In this document: positions 1 to 12,303 of the stretch, in pieces
Layout of the letters: every line of letters begins with the position of its first letter
Position numbering within the stretch: the stretch's first letter is position 1
Assembly (NCBI GenBank): GCA_002633025.1
Contig: NMRB01003362.1
Coordinates: 1-64,000, forward strand
Length of the DNA stretch: 64,000 nucleotides
Direction: 5' to 3'
Source: Notospermus geniculatus
Taxonomy: Eukaryota; Nemertea; Pilidiophora; Heteronemertea; Lineidae
Notes under the pieces: model-generated
Database searches by the model: none
What the model was told of the DNA's origin: nothing
The model's input: the letters and a program-made list of their open reading frames with translations, nothing else
Program-made: the position numbers and the translations under genes

Positions 1-626
1 AAGACAGTAGTGAAAAAAATACACTTCTTTGGCTTCAAGATATTTTTGAGACGATCCCTAACGTCAAATCATACAAACATTATTCTGAAAAAATGACAAG
101 CTGTATCAGATTTGCTGTTAAACCAAGGTTGCATTCATCAGGAAATGACATTTCCATTATTTCGAATGCAAGCAGGAAACTGACCTGGAGGCTGACTGAC
201 GGCGTCGTATTTGAATAAATAGCATATCGTCGCTTGCAGAATTATGACACTAAGTGACTGCGGGACTTAAGTTGTTATTTCAAAACTCGTGCCTGGTTTT
301 GCATCTGACGAACCCAGTCTTTCGAAAATATATGTCAAGAATTGTACAGGATGTATCCTAAGTAGTTAGGGTTCGATATTTTTGCACCAAGCGTCACACG
401 ATAGACATTCATCCGCTAAAAATTCATTCCTTCATAGCTTTTCACCCAAAGGACATCTGCCTGCCGACGTTCAAAAAATTCTGGTGAAATTAAAACTGGG
501 TTAACCCATCCTGCCCCTCCTACATGTACATGTACCTTTGGCTCTTATCTTTTTGGTAGAAAATGGAATGGGAACGAAGAAGAACAGGCAAACTGGGGTT
601 TTCATTCAACACGGACGATAATACAG
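1..626. other. no gene recognised
   Basis: I see no open frame, RNA gene or clear repeat boundary in this left edge. Short frames only, with background AT-rich composition. Confidence 0.5.
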
Positions 627-888
627 TCTCTTATGCCCCATCACTCTGAGCTAGTTCTCAGTACGTTCTTGAAAATGTTCCGAACGGGCTCAAACTGTGT
701 GCGAACGGAGTGGACGTATTGGCAACTATATGACTATGTCTTTTTATACGAACTTCATAGACTGGCTCGACGGGAAGGGTGCTCCAGCAATTCGAGACAT
801 TATTTGGCCAACATTACACGTTCTGGCCCGTTTTACGATTTTTTTAGGACTTGGCAGGACGTTTTGAGAACTAATTCAGTGTGACAGT
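627..888 (+). mobile_element. TIR element family A, copy 1
   Basis: About 260 bp bounded by related ends: CATCACTCTGAGCTAGTTCT on the left and an inverted GAGAACTAATTCAGTGTGAC on the right. The same body (GTGCGAACGGAGTGGACGTA, TTTTACGATTTTTTTAGGAC) recurs at 9458-9995 (inverted, interrupted), 10810-10998 (partial) and 11057-11312. It has no coding capacity, so it is best read as a non-autonomous DNA transposon of unassigned superfamily. Confidence 0.7.
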
Positions 889-926
889 ACCTTTAGGATA
901 GGAGAGAAACGTTATACATCGCGTCA

Positions 927-1303
927 ACCGAGAATTAACAGGGTCTAAATGCTTTTTTACTTGACCCTCACTTCCTGTGCTTTAAAGATAATGTATCACG
1001 GGTATTTCCGCGGGCCACGAAATTCATTGTTTATTTACATTTTGTTTGTTTATGTCCAGGCTTTCTTTGGCTTACGAGTAATTGGTTGGTGGCATGCCCT
1101 GCTAGAAATTCTGTTGATTGCAAAAGTATTCATTTTGGTGGGTTGGCATATCCCAAAAGTCCAAAATAACATAATGTATTAACATCCATGTTTACAAACA
1201 TTGAATGTAAACAATGAAGTCGTGATATATTATCTTTAAGGGACTAAAAGCACAGGAAATTTGGGTCAAGCAAAAATACACTTAGACCCTGTTAATTCTC
1301 GGT
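927..1303. repeat. foldback element split by a TTAA element
   Basis: The left arm (927-981) and right arm (1240-1303) are inverted copies: ACCGAGAATTAACAGGGTCT pairs with AGACCCTGTTAATTCTCGGT, and CTTCCTGTGCT pairs with AGCACAGGAA. A TTAA-flanked element occupies the loop. A short relative of the same arms (CCTGTGCTTATAGTCC) occurs at 34400-34470, which shows what the uninterrupted centre looks like. Confidence 0.7.
982..1239. mobile_element. TTAA-flanked MITE family B, copy 1
   Basis: A 258 bp element with TTAA at both borders and inverted ends AAAGATAATGTATCACGG and GTGATATATTATCTTT. The interior carries the words CGCGGGCCACGAAA and GTTTACAAACATTGAATG shared with copies at 3646-3900 and 29905-30158. 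TTAA target duplications are typical of the piggyBac and Kolobok superfamilies. Which of the two is not decided here. Confidence 0.75.
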
Positions 1304-2280
1304 CGACGACATGTGCATGTATACATGTACAGCTGGTGCAAATATGGGGGGGGGGACCAGATGAATCAGAGTCCAGATCATTCGATGTCACACCTGAATA
1401 AACGCAATACGGTTGGACAGATGATGTTGAAGGGTTGTGGCCTTCAAATCACACCTGATTGAAAATCCATCACCGGATATAAGTAAGACATCTTCAGATC
1501 TGAGTTATATGTCTCGTCAAGTTCAGCACCAATCCCTTAGGGTTCGAATTTTCCATTAGGGCAACTTAGGGAGGCGATTGACCAGGCTAATGGAAATCAG
1601 GGCGAATTCCTCAAGGATATCAAATCTATTGACATCGGAAGTTGAAGTTCGAATTAGAAGGTGTCAGTGGAATTTACATGTAATGGATTTTGTCACGGCT
1701 GTGATGAATGCTTCCGTCGAACTTAAAACGATATTTACTTGTACGACTCCAAGATNGTTCTGCATTATGATTTTAAACTGCACCGATTTCTCAACGAGTA
1801 GCAGGCGACATTCTCTCAAAAAATACTTCATGATATTTATGAATGGCCATCACTCTTTGCAGAAGTTTGAAAATCTGACGTGATACGAATGTACAATTCA
1901 TCATTCCTTTAATTTTCTCATATGTTCACCTCAGGACTGATATACATGTATTATGCAGAGGATGATGCAGAACATCTCTCGATTTTTTCCAGGCACTTGA
2001 TAAGTTTCCTACCGGTGGTAACTTTTTCTGTTTGTAATTCATACAACAGCAATGCGACCTTCCTACAGATTATTGGCGGTATCACTAAGACAGTCGGTCG
2101 CTTAGGAAAAAAATCCTCCAGCACCGGGGCATGTCGTAAAAACACGGCTACGAGGTGCGGATCCAAGCCGGGAGGGCCAGGCCGTCATGCCAACGGTAAT
2201 TTGAGCAATTCAGCATCTTTGATTGGCGTGGCCTTTAGGATAAAGATGTGGCCAGGCTACACTGTTAGAAATATCCTTAC
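1304..2280. other. no gene recognised
   Basis: It contains a GGGGGGGG tract near 1350 and a single N at 1756. Short open frames here lack any recognisable domain and codon periodicity, so I do not call them. Confidence 0.5.
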
Positions 2281-2520
2281 TAAATTTACAGAAAAGTGCC
2301 TGCAGCAGAGTTTCAGGCTTTTTCTTTATTTCTACTATTGAAAATTAGAAATACAGAAAGTTGTATGATAACTACTATATTGGAAAATTGATTTAAAGAT
2401 AAACTGTAAACAAATGTTGCACTGTAACTTCCATTTACAAGAATCCGTATTTTTAACTTCTGACTGTGAAAATAAAGAGAAAGCCTGAAACTCTGCTGCA
2501 GGCACCTTTCTGTAATTTCA
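2281..2520. repeat. foldback element
   Basis: Inverted arms of about 50 bp: AAGTGCCTGCAGCAGAGTTT on the left pairs with AAACTCTGCTGCAGGCACCT on the right, separated by about 130 bp of AT-rich sequence. Too short to code; MITE-like. Confidence 0.7.
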
Positions 2521-2538
2521 CTGAATCTATGTAGGCTT

Positions 2539-2615
2539 TACGACAACGTTATTTTTCATACTATGTATTAACCACTTATTATATTGCATTTTCGGTACAA
2601 AAATAACGTTGTCGT
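2539..2615. repeat. short hairpin
   Basis: Arms ACGACAACGTTATTTTT and AAAAATAACGTTGTCGT form a perfect 17 bp inverted repeat around a loop of about 43 bp. Probably a solo MITE or foldback remnant. Confidence 0.5.
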
Positions 2616-3344
2616 TAACGTTAACGTTTATCGTTTGATTTCTAAACCTCCCTACTCATTCCGACAAGCGGAGAGAAAAATTGCAGACATATTATTCGCC
2701 CTTGTAGTTTCTTTAAAAAAACTTCTGAAATTCGATCTTTCGCACTCACTGGGAAGGATCGGATCTATTTTTTAGCCGAAGATGTCTTATGTGTCAGCTG
2801 CACTTGGCATTACCATCGCGTGTTATAGCGGTGAAAACTCAGTGACTGTCGTATCGCAAATGTAATGGTTAGGTATTTTTAAAGTCCGTCCGTTTCTCGT
2901 CTTACTTGACAATGATAAGAAAGTGAATCAGCAATGTACTCTTAGACGGCGTTCATCTGTCAAAATTCTGAAATTTCCCGACCTTTGTACGAAAGTTGGT
3001 AAAAAATCCAATTCGTTAAACATTGTTAAAGAATGCTTTGTGTTGTCGGTCAACGTCTCATTTCTTTCCTAAAAAGTGATGTATTTCTTAAGTGGTTAAT
3101 GTTCGTTCGCTTCGTTTGTTTTGCAAATCCAGTTATAGCAGTATCGGCAATGTATTTGGTATCGGGTACATTAGGTAGATACCGTAATTTTTTCAGTTCC
3201 AGTGATTTGCAGGGATCCTCAGTGGTAGAAAAATTATCATTTCGTAAGAGGAAATCCGTGTTTGCCAGCCTCTCGATAAACTGTAATATGGTCGTGTGTG
3301 CATGGTTATCGATCAAGTACATTGCGTTTCTGTGAAAATATATT
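2616..3344. other. no gene recognised
   Basis: AT-rich sequence with overlapping short frames on both strands around 3033-3335. Neither shows a domain, and frames open on both strands are not informative. Confidence 0.4.
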
Positions 3345-3582
3345 CAAATATTAATTAAACTACGTGTGAAAGAAACAAAATAAGGTTTATAGGCAACATT
3401 TTTGTAATGATATCAAATGCAGTTTCTGAAAGTCAGACGTTCGGTGTATTATTTGTTGATGCAGAAGTTTTTACCATTACCATGTATTTCAACAGGGCGA
3501 AAGCACTAAAGAACCATGACCAACCTCATACTCAGGTTCCTACGGATCGGTACTAAATTCTGAGCATACATTTTGAGCTAAA

Positions 3583-3645
3583 TTTTGAGCATACATGTAG
3601 CTGGTGCAACCGGGCCGGTTGCACCAGCTACATGTATGCTCAAAA
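3583..3645. repeat. perfect 63 bp palindrome
   Basis: Two 30 bp arms around a GGC centre, with arm core CATACATGTAGCTGGTGCAA. Related words (ACTGGTGCAACCGGGCC at 4000, GGGTTGCATCATCAG near 50090) suggest it is the terminus of a dispersed element rather than a unique hairpin. Confidence 0.7.
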
Positions 3646-3900
3646 ATAAAGATAATGTATCACGGCTATTTTCGCGGGCCATGAAAATCATTGTTTATTT
3701 ACATTTTGTTTGTTTGTGTCCAGTCTTTCTTTGTCTTATGTGTAATTTGTTGGTGGCATGCCCCTCTAGAAATTCTTTTGAGACCAAAAGACTTCATTCA
3801 GTGTGTTGGCATGTCCCAAAAGTCCAAAATAAAATAATGTAAACATCCATGTTTACAAACATTGAATGTAAACAATGAAGTCATGATACATTGTCTTTAA
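3646..3900. mobile_element. TTAA-flanked MITE family B, copy 2
   Basis: Same ends and interior as 982-1239 (AAAGATAATGTATCACGG at the left, TTGTCTTTAA at the right). The left TTAA has decayed to ATAA and abuts the palindrome at 3583-3645. Confidence 0.7.
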
Positions 3901-4211
3901 GTTTGAGGTTGACCTCAACTATGTACAGGTAATATGATTTGCCATTACAATTTGAGGTTGAGAACGACTTTGAGGTTAGCTTGAGCACAAAGTCGACCTT
4001 AAGTATGACTGGTGCAACCGGGCCTTTGTCTCTCAGGCTCTGTCAGTTGGACGCTATCTCTTATGCGTCTCGATTGAAAGCCTGAGATTGAATACAGTGG
4101 CGTCGCTAAAGAGGCCGGTAGTCTATCATGGAGGGACTTCGAAGGGCGTTCGCACTTTGTAGACCACCACACTGCGGCGCTGTGGTATTTGTTCAAGCAG
4201 TTCAGCTTTAA

Positions 4212-4749
4212 TCCAGGGTCGTGATGAACCCTTAAATTGTGAACCCTCTGTGTTAACCGGCGTGTTCGTATACCGTGTAGGCCTACATGTGTGGCTGGTG
4301 TTAGTAAATGTTGAAATACATGTAGGCTATCGAGATATCGACGATCATCGCGCCCGATTCCCACCGAACAAGTCGAAAGCCATAATTAAGTACTCGGAGT
4401 TGAACAATCAAGTTCTCCGGGCGAGCTAACAATATCCTTTTTGAAACTAGCCAATACCGTTATTTCATCATGCCAGTCATTAATTGCCTGGTCCATGGGA
4501 CGCCCGTATTCAGATCCAATGTGTCAAAGTACTCTCTTGGGTCTCTTTCATCAGACGCTCAGAAGACGTAACGTTGCTAAGAACAGCAAACACAATCAAC
4601 AGGTGGCCGGACGGCGATTACTGAAGCATTTATTACTGAAGTGATGTATCATTCTCATTTTGACGTTTACCGAGTCTTGGCCGACGAGAGGCGTACGAAC
4701 CATCTCAGATATTACTAGTTTATGAAGGACTGCCTGCCAAAACGACCTC
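4212..4749. other. no gene recognised
   Basis: Nothing beyond background sequence and short uninformative frames. Confidence 0.4.
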
Positions 4750-5159
4750 AGTCTGACCACAGGAACCTGTATAAAAGGGTTTGGGGAAGTTATAGGATAC
4801 TACTGACAAGGAACGAAAGTCTGAGGTTTTCCACAGCGAGATAGGACGTGTAGGAGTAAATGCTTGCGAATCACTCCAGAACGAGGCTGACAGTGGCGCC
4901 GCCGCCAGATATGGTGGCTTTCTGAATCAAAATTCAAATTCCTGCTCACTGATTGACTGCCGGGGCATTTTGATTTGGGAAGCCACCATATCTGGCGACA
5001 GCGCCACTGTCAGCCTCGTTCTGGAATGATTCACAAGCATTTACTCCATGCATGTCCTATCTCGCCACTGTGGAAAACCTCAGACTTTCGTTCCTTGTCA
5101 GTAGTATCCTATAACTCCCCCAAATCCTTTTATACAGGTTCCTGTGGTCTGACTTACCC
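4750..5159. mobile_element. foldback element with ~175 bp arms
   Basis: The left arm (4750-4930) and right arm (4975-5159) are near-identical inverted copies: AGTCTGACCACAGGAACCTG pairs with CAGGTTCCTGTGGTCTGACT, and GCCAGATATGGTGGCTT pairs with AAGCCACCATATCTGGC. It has a short loop and no coding capacity. Confidence 0.8.
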
Positions 5160-5571
5160 CGGAATCTGAACCCCCCTCCCTCTCCCCAAAAAAGAATCGC
5201 ATTTGGTCATACGACCGCGATTGGTGGCGGCACCATCTCTTTAAATCTCTATTGACATACACTCATCTTTCAATTATTTCTGTTTTAAATTTGGCTTTGA
5301 TCAACAGTAGACCACTTTGTGATATTACACTGCATGTCATCATCACGGTCGTGTTTGAGTTGCAATCTTTTTCTTTTGAAGGCTGCTAGGAGATAAGGAT
5401 TGAAACACTACAGTGTCCGTGGTGTGCATAGTGGCACTCCAATTATGTACTCCGCCCAGTGATTTTAATCAAAATTGACGAGAGCAATACAGATACACAC
5501 TCAGTTCATTTACATGTAGTACTGGTATTACGATCGGTGCTATGACGAGGGCAGATTAAAGTGTTCATCTG
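5160..5571. other. no gene recognised
   Basis: A C-rich stretch near 5168-5185 is followed by background sequence. Confidence 0.4.
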
Positions 5572-6024
5572 GTGCTATCATCCTCCCACAGCAGGGTCTC
5601 GCTCCTCTTCATACACTCGCACACAAAGCCCTGCTGAAATTGGGTCTCCCAGCCAAGCATGAGGCGGTCAGAAAACCACTGCCCAATCAGAATGCAGCAT
5701 TTTTAGGGTGTGAATACAAAATAATTATGAACAATCAAAAATAATAAGAATCTTTCTTATATAAGAATCACTGTGATAAAATTCAGCCAGTTTTGAAAAG
5801 ACCTAAGTGACTTGTAAATACAAAACGTTTGTGATAAAACGGGGTAAAACCAAGAAATTTGTAATTCTCCATGTTAATAAGTAGGAGCCTTACAATGCAG
5901 GAAGTGCAACTGGAGTATGCAACAGCCGGACCTGATTCACTGGATCTTCGTATTTCAGCAGGGGTTTGTGTGAGTGGATAAAGAGGAGCGAGGTAAAAAC
6001 CCCTGCCGTGGGAGGATGGTGCTG
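5572..6024. mobile_element. foldback element, ~450 bp
   Basis: Arms of about 80 bp: CATCCTCCCACAGCAGGG on the left pairs with CCTGCCGTGGGAGGATGG on the right, with further pairing of CTCGCTCCTCTT and AGAGGAGCGAGG, and of CCCTGCTGAAAT and ATTTCAGCAGGGG. Non-coding. Confidence 0.75.
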
Positions 6025-6375
6025 TTTACGATGTATCGTCGCGGTTTCAGCTTAATGCTACATTGAGGCCTAGAGCAAGCTTAGCGATTAGTGGGGATTA
6101 GTATTTGGTCTTATCCTTACTACGATGCAGAACTGCCGCAAAAGCATTGCTGATCATCTACCATGTATACACGTACCGTTGACGCCCGTTCTTTCTTTCG
6201 GGTTCTTATTGATAAGCAGCCATTTGTGAGTTTTCGCAACGGCCAAGTTGACAAGGATTTTAGGAAGGATTCCTTCTATTGTTAAAGCCTTTTAGAAAAA
6301 TGGGTGAATCATCGCTAAACCTTATCGAAGGCCTTTGCGAAAAACTCACTAGGCCTACTGTCAAATTCAGATGGG

Positions 6376-6642
6376 ACTAAAGCGGGGATCCACCTGTGAT
6401 TTTCAACCTGATTTTGCTTTGCGACTTGCTTTTTCTGCTTTGCGACTTGCTTTGCAACCTGCTACCTGCGATTGAATACGACCGCAAGGAACTGATACCG
6501 GTCGCCGACCTGAAATTGATCACATCTTTGTCATTGGTGGAAATCACGTTTAGCTAGTCCACTACGGCGATCGAGCGCCCAGTTGCAAAGCAAGTCGCAA
6601 ATCAGGTTGAAAATCACAGGTGCATTCGATCCCCGCTTTAGG
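6376..6642 (+). mobile_element. TIR element family C, copy 1
   Basis: Ends CTAAAGCGGGGATCCACCTG and an inverted GATCCCCGCTTTAG. The interior has CGACTTGCTTTGCAACCTGC pairing with CAGTTGCAAAGCAAGTCGC. A second copy in inverted orientation lies at 23388-23640. Confidence 0.75.
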
Positions 6643-9457
6643 GGATTCCACTGAAGGAAGACCCGAAGCATTCTAGTGATTGATAGAATGAAGGGAGCCT
6701 CTGTTTTTATCAAAATTGAACATTTGGCATCCCTGCAATATGCCGCTCCACGTTGACATTTTTTTCTGTTTTCCAATTACGGATGATTTTTTCCCTTCGC
6801 TCGATATGCGTGCCTGTAGATTCTCCCACGACACGAAAAAAAAAATTCACCAAAACTAGTAATAAAAATAATATTTTATCAACATGTCTCTTGTCAGATT
6901 TCAGCGCCTTCCTGAGATACACGATCACTTGCAGACTCTTTGGCTATGTTAGAAATTGTTTAATTTTTAAAAGATCTAAATTTAATGAAAAGACCTGAAC
7001 GATTGCGTGGATTTAAGGAATTATCACTGGCAATTTCAGAGTCATTAATCAAAATAATTAACCGCAGGAAAGTGGATTGACAGGACGAAAGACATTTATG
7101 ATGGATTACCATGGCGGATTGTTTCCTTAACCCCCTTAGCATGGTTTAGGGGCTAAGAATACTTTTTCTGTCGGCGGAAATGAACAAATCTTTGGTAGGC
7201 TAATTTTTCCGTTTTCAAATGCAAAAATAAAGGGTCTCGTCAACTTGAGAAAACAGTGATATTTGACAGTTTGTTACAAACTGCTCACAGCGCCACCTGT
7301 CTCCATTCTTCCGACCTAGTGCCACCGCCACCAGGTCCCGACTATTTCGGCGGAGGATCGTAGTATGGAGTATTTCATGGGCACGTACACGAAACGTTTC
7401 GTCGACCTAATTTTATCCGATTGGTAAACAGAAGCACGTGAACAAAGGACGCCCTCCGATTGGTTAATAAGAGTGTGAGAATGTGGTAGACAATTCACTT
7501 CCCATGCCTGTAAAGTTCCGCGGACAGCTACTTATTCTGATCATTTACAACATTTATCCGTCTCAAATCTTACATTAATGTATACTGCTTTATATTATTT
7601 GACTTTATTGACTTTTATTTGGAGATTTGCGGTGTCAAATGGACTCGCACTACATGTATATTCCAACCAGATGTAAAGTGATGAGGCAGCTGGTGCTAGC
7701 GGCATAAGCGGCCCGGCCAGAAGTAGGTGGCGCATGCTCGGTAGGAACTAGTTTGAGTTTGTTACTAAAATCTCGAGACAACTGAGGACAGTGATGATTT
7801 CCGTCTGACATTTTGCTTTCAGTGAGGTTCCAACTTCGAATCGCAAGTGGTACCCTAAGGTATGGACACTAAAAATGAAAATCCCGAGACCTTCCCCTGA
7901 ATAACCAACTTGCAGTGTTACAGTGTTCTGCTTCTTTTGATCATTCCTTCCTGAATCCACCTGTGACTCTAGAGCGGACCCAGCGAGATTACAACAATTT
8001 AATACATACTAATGTCAGTTAATCGGCGCATACCTTTGGAGAATTGGTGTGCCTGGTAATTCGTCTTGCAAATTTAATGAGGAGGTTGGTTGGGCGGCGA
8101 AAACGCCAATCTTAAGATGGAAAAAACTACATGTATTTCCCAATCTTGTGACTATACACGTAGGTTATTAATTCCCCGATTTTTTATTGTTTATTATTGT
8201 GCTGTGTAAAATGATGGATGTTTGCTCTGGCAACTTTTTTTCGGGAAAAGGAGCTAACGTCTAAGAATTCTCCTCTTTATTCTTGTAATATCACAGGTTG
8301 ATTCTCAAGTGTCAAAGCAGACAGCTTTGTCTCAATTTCTTCCTCGCGATTTTTCGTTCCGGCGGACGCTCCGGCGTCGTTGAAAAAAACCGTAAATACA
8401 ATAGGTGTGCTTCGTCCTAAATATCTGGTATGGTATTAACGAGCTGAGGTTTGAAGCACTTCGTTTCGTATTGTAAGTAATGAATCCGATCTTGTTGTCC
8501 GCAGGGAATTTATAGACCAGATATGGTAAAATCATGTCGTGACAACCGCTCGAATCGATCAAATCATGATGATACATTCAGCTGGAGAAGATAAAGCGAT
8601 GCACCGCAGTCTAGTCACAAAATACATGTATCATTGCCACACACAGTTGAAGGGGTCAGAGCCAGAACAACCTATGTGTCACTTAGGAGGAGTCTCAAAA
8701 TTGTTTTGATGCCAAAAAAGACCAAGTGACTTCGTCTGGGGGGGGAGGGGGTTCTCGATTTGGGGAAGCCCATGCACTTAATCTTTTTTGAAAAAAATTG
8801 GCATCACTCTTTTTTTACAGGAGAATATATTTTACCATAAACAAATATTGCTTTCTTGGTTTACAAGTTTCTCCACATGTTTTTCTTTAATATCATCTTT
8901 CCATGCCTACCGCCCCTACATGGATGAAGCCAATGTCAAGTGCCCACTTCATCTTTCCAAGGGGGAGCGTGTCAGGGAAAAGATGAAGTCATCGTCTTTT
9001 TTGGCATCAATGTAATTTTGAGACGGTCCCTTAGGTTATTTTGGAACTGGTATATGAAAATGAAGCTTGAAAAGAACCCTGTTCAACAAGCACAGCTTCG
9101 TGTGGAAGTACTGCCCCCTTTTGCATGTTTTAGGTGAAATTGGAGTAAAAATAGGCTTAGAGCCAGAACAGCCTCTGTGTGTCTGAATAGTCTGTTGTGT
9201 TTTGCATGATCCCTAGAAACTCTAAATGGTAACTACATGTAAGAGTGATTTCAAGAAGCAAAAATATTTCTTGTTCTTATCAAATCAGCATAAAATGCTT
9301 ATATCTTAGCATGTGGTTAAAATTCATCAAAATAACTTTTTCAGGGCCAGAACGACCTAGTGCAAAAAAGTGATTTTATCTTCTCCTGTAACATAAAAAA
9401 TGCACTTAGGTTGTCCACGTTCCTGATCGCGCTGTGAACAACCCTTAATGTATTGTT
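6643..9457. other. 2.8 kb without a recognised gene
   Basis: Overlapping short frames near 6530-7140 occur on both strands and show no domain. A G-rich tract (8739-8752) is present. I see no RNA gene, terminal repeat or splice-bounded coding block that I could defend. Confidence 0.45.
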
Positions 9458-9995
9458 AACACTGAAGTAGTTCTCAAAAGTCCTGTCCCGTCCTAAAAAA
9501 ATCGTAAAACGGGCTAGAACGTGTAACGTTGGCCAAATAATGCCTCGAAGTTACGCAACACCTTCCCGTCCGAGCCCGTCCATGAAGTTTGTAAAAAGAC
9601 TGTAAAAAGTTGCCACGTGACTACGTCCACTCCGTTCGCACACAGTTTCAGCCCGTTCGGCAACATCTATATAATAATGCTGGAAGTCGGCTAAATAAAG
9701 TCACACTTAGAAGCTTTGTTTTGCCTCGAAATTCTGCATGGTAATAGAGGATACCACACCCTGATGCAACGGGTGGTTTAATTTGCGAAGACGACTTTGT
9801 TCTGTTATCAATTTTACTTCTTTTAACGGTGTTGTTCGATTTCTTTCTAAATTCTCCCTACCGCACACCGTGTTGCACCAATTCCAGCCGTGCCGTGGAT
9901 TCCAACCTCGGCCAAAATCAGAATCGCCGATTGCCACGGGTTCTTTGCTAGTTTTCAAGAATGTACTGAGAACTAGCTCAGTGTGATGGGGCATT
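9458..9995 (-). mobile_element. TIR element family A, copy 2, interrupted
   Basis: Inverted orientation relative to copy 1. Left block 9458-9665 (CACTGAAGTAGTTCTCAAAA) and right block 9945-9995 (ACTGAGAACTAGCTCAGTGT) are the two ends of family A. About 280 bp of unrelated sequence between 9666 and 9945 replaces the expected short remainder, so a secondary insertion or rearrangement is inferred. Confidence 0.65.
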
Positions 9996-10560
9996 AATAA
10001 CCTCAGCATGACAAATGAGCGATCATTCGGGCTTTTATTGATTGTGGTATATGTGTACATCTATTCGATTGTTGTGGGAATATTGCGCACAAACATGTGA
10101 GGGTCGAAATGTCCCTGATGTTAATCTCGCTGTGCTAACATTATATGACATTACCATCTTTGCAAACCGCAGGGGAAATCTTTTCGCTTCACCTCCAGAC
10201 ATTGAGAGTGAAGATGCTCGTGAGGTATAGCATTCGTGCGCAACGCAGATATGAAAATCAAATATTTCTTCGGGATGATACATGCAAATGCATGTCGCCT
10301 AACCATTCAGAAACAGGAAAACGCGAGATATTGGATTCACTACCACGTCTGGGCGCATTATTGGTCAAAGGCAAAACCAAAACGCCACATGTTTTTTTAA
10401 ATTTTGAGGAAATCCGAACGTGCTTAAGATGAGACTGACGTAATCTAGAGTGGCCCAAAATGGTATGATTTACAACAATTTTGACCAAAATATGAACTTG
10501 TTAGTTTTTGCCAGGCATTGTGCTAAATTGCTGGGGTGGAATTCGCGAAGGGTGTTTAGC

Positions 10561-10746
10561 TAATGCCCGTTGTACACTTAGGATTTTTCTAGTACTAAAA
10601 ATTATAAATGGGGTTTAAATGGATGTAACGTGTTCACAACGCCTTTCAGCTAGGCAATCGGTGGCCTATGACCAAAATCACCCTTTATGAGCCTCATTTA
10701 AATAATTTTTAGTACAAGAAAAATCCTACGTATACAACGGGCATTA
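10561..10746. repeat. foldback element
   Basis: Inverted arms TAATGCCCGTTGTACACTTA and TACGTATACAACGGGCATTA, with further pairing of AAAAATTAT and ATAATTTTT. About 186 bp, non-coding. Confidence 0.7.
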
Positions 10747-10809
10747 ATCAGCGTTTAAATTCATAGTTACATATGATCAGGTTAAAGGCCTAGAAAAGCA
10801 TTGTTTTGC

Positions 10810-10998
10810 CGCCTGTACGCTTCCTGATCGACGGAGTGGACGTAGTGGCAACTTTTTTACAGTCTTTTTACGAACTTCATGGACGGGAAGGGTGCTCCAG
10901 AACATCGAGGCATTATTTTGGCCAAGGGTTACACGTTCTAGCCCGTTTTACGATTTTTTTAGGACGGGGCAGGACGTTTTGAGAACTACTACAGTGTG
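10810..10998 (+). mobile_element. TIR element family A, copy 3, left-truncated
   Basis: It begins inside the family body (GACGGAGTGGACGTAGTGGC) and runs to the normal right end with CAGTGTGACAG. The left 80 bp of the family are missing. Confidence 0.65.
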
Positions 10999-11056
10999 AC
11001 AGTAGCTTTAATGAAACTTCCTACGTGAAACTACGATACCTGAAATGTAATGTAAA

Positions 11057-11312
11057 TACCCCCATCACACTGAGCTAGTTCTCAGTACGTTCTTGAAAAT
11101 TTTGCCGGACGGGCCCAAACTGTCTGCGAATGGAGTTGACGTAGTGGCAACTTTTTACAGTCTTTTTACGAACTTCATGGACGGGCTGGGACGGGAAGAG
11201 TGCTCCTCAACGTTGAGATAACTTATTTGGCCAACTTCACACGTTCTAGCCCGTTTTACGATTTTATTAGGACAGGTCAGGACGTTTTGAGAACGACTCC
11301 AGTGTGACAGGC
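11057..11312 (+). mobile_element. TIR element family A, copy 4
   Basis: Both ends are present: CCCATCACACTGAGCTAGTT and an inverted GAACGACTCCAGTGTGACAG. It is the best-preserved copy in the window, about 255 bp. Confidence 0.7.
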
Positions 11313-11316
11313 CCTT

Positions 11317-11740
11317 AAGTTCCCACTGTCGTGCGGTCCGTTACGAACGTCACGATTGGCCATTCGTAGCTTTCACGTTTGGATACGAGGTGATGCGAGT
11401 CGATACGTTCTGGTACGATTTGGTGCGCTTGGACATGTTGGATGCGATATGGTCACGATTGGTCAATTTCAGGTGGCACGAATCGCGCCACGATTGAAAT
11501 CGTGGTCTTAATCGTGGAGTAATCGTGGTGATCCTATCAGATCTTATCACACCTTGATGTCAATCGTGGCACTAGTGTTGATCGTAGAAAATTTGTGAAC
11601 CGTCAAAACTTTTCTGCGATCAATACGATTGCCACGACTGACTTCAAGATCTGATAAGATTTGATAGGATCACTACGATTCCTCCACGATTAATACCACG
11701 ATTTCAATCGCGGGGCGATTCGTGACAGTGGGAACGTAGC
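11317..11740. mobile_element. foldback element family D, copy 1
   Basis: Ends GTTCCCACTGTC and GACAGTGGGAAC are inverted. Internal complementary blocks such as CCACGATTGAAATCGTGG and GATCCTATCAGATCTTATCA pair with matching blocks in the other half, so the whole 420 bp folds on itself. A second, rearranged copy lies at 30604-31106. Confidence 0.75.
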
Positions 11741-12303
11741 ATAACATGTAGATATCAAGATATCATGCTGTTGTTTTCATTTTGACAAGAAATTGTTTTT
11801 CTTCCTTGCTTTTTTCTTGTTGTCAATTCTGTACTTTTGCCAGTAATAAAATAAAACCTACATGTCTGCGTTGTGACATAGTCAGTGACAATCAGTATCT
11901 CCTCGGGATAGTCAACACCATCTGTAGTATCATTGACGATGTCGTTTCTGTGCGATGAAGCAGTAAATCAGATTCCATAGGAGGAAGAAAACTTCATCAT
12001 TCTGCTGTCACTCACATTTCTGCACAATATCGCCTTTGGAGAGATGCGTTGATTAGCCAACTAGACTTGATCAAACAGATCTCCCATTGAAAACTGAGGG
12101 AAAATTATGAATTCTGAATTTGAAAACAATTCGTTCTTATGTACTCTAAACTCCCACTTACCTGTCCCATTCCTGAAATCGGAAAAAAAATGACCAAATC
12201 CTAAGTTGAAGAGATCGCACGCTGTCATTCTTTATTGCCAGGCTCGGGAGTGGGGCAGGTAAGTGGACAGGACATTACTGTTTCTGACCATACCCCACCC
12301 CAT

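Larger units (their letters stand above)
3345..4211 (-). mobile_element. decayed, interrupted copy of a 0.9 kb TTAA element
   Basis: On the minus strand this matches the element at 32845-33782. Shared pieces include the AGCTTTAA end at 4205-4211, the block reading GAATACAGTGGCG, and the block AACCTCATACTCAGGTTCCT near 3520. It is broken by a perfect palindrome (3583-3645) and by family B copy 2 (3646-3900). The far left boundary is not resolved. Confidence 0.55.
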
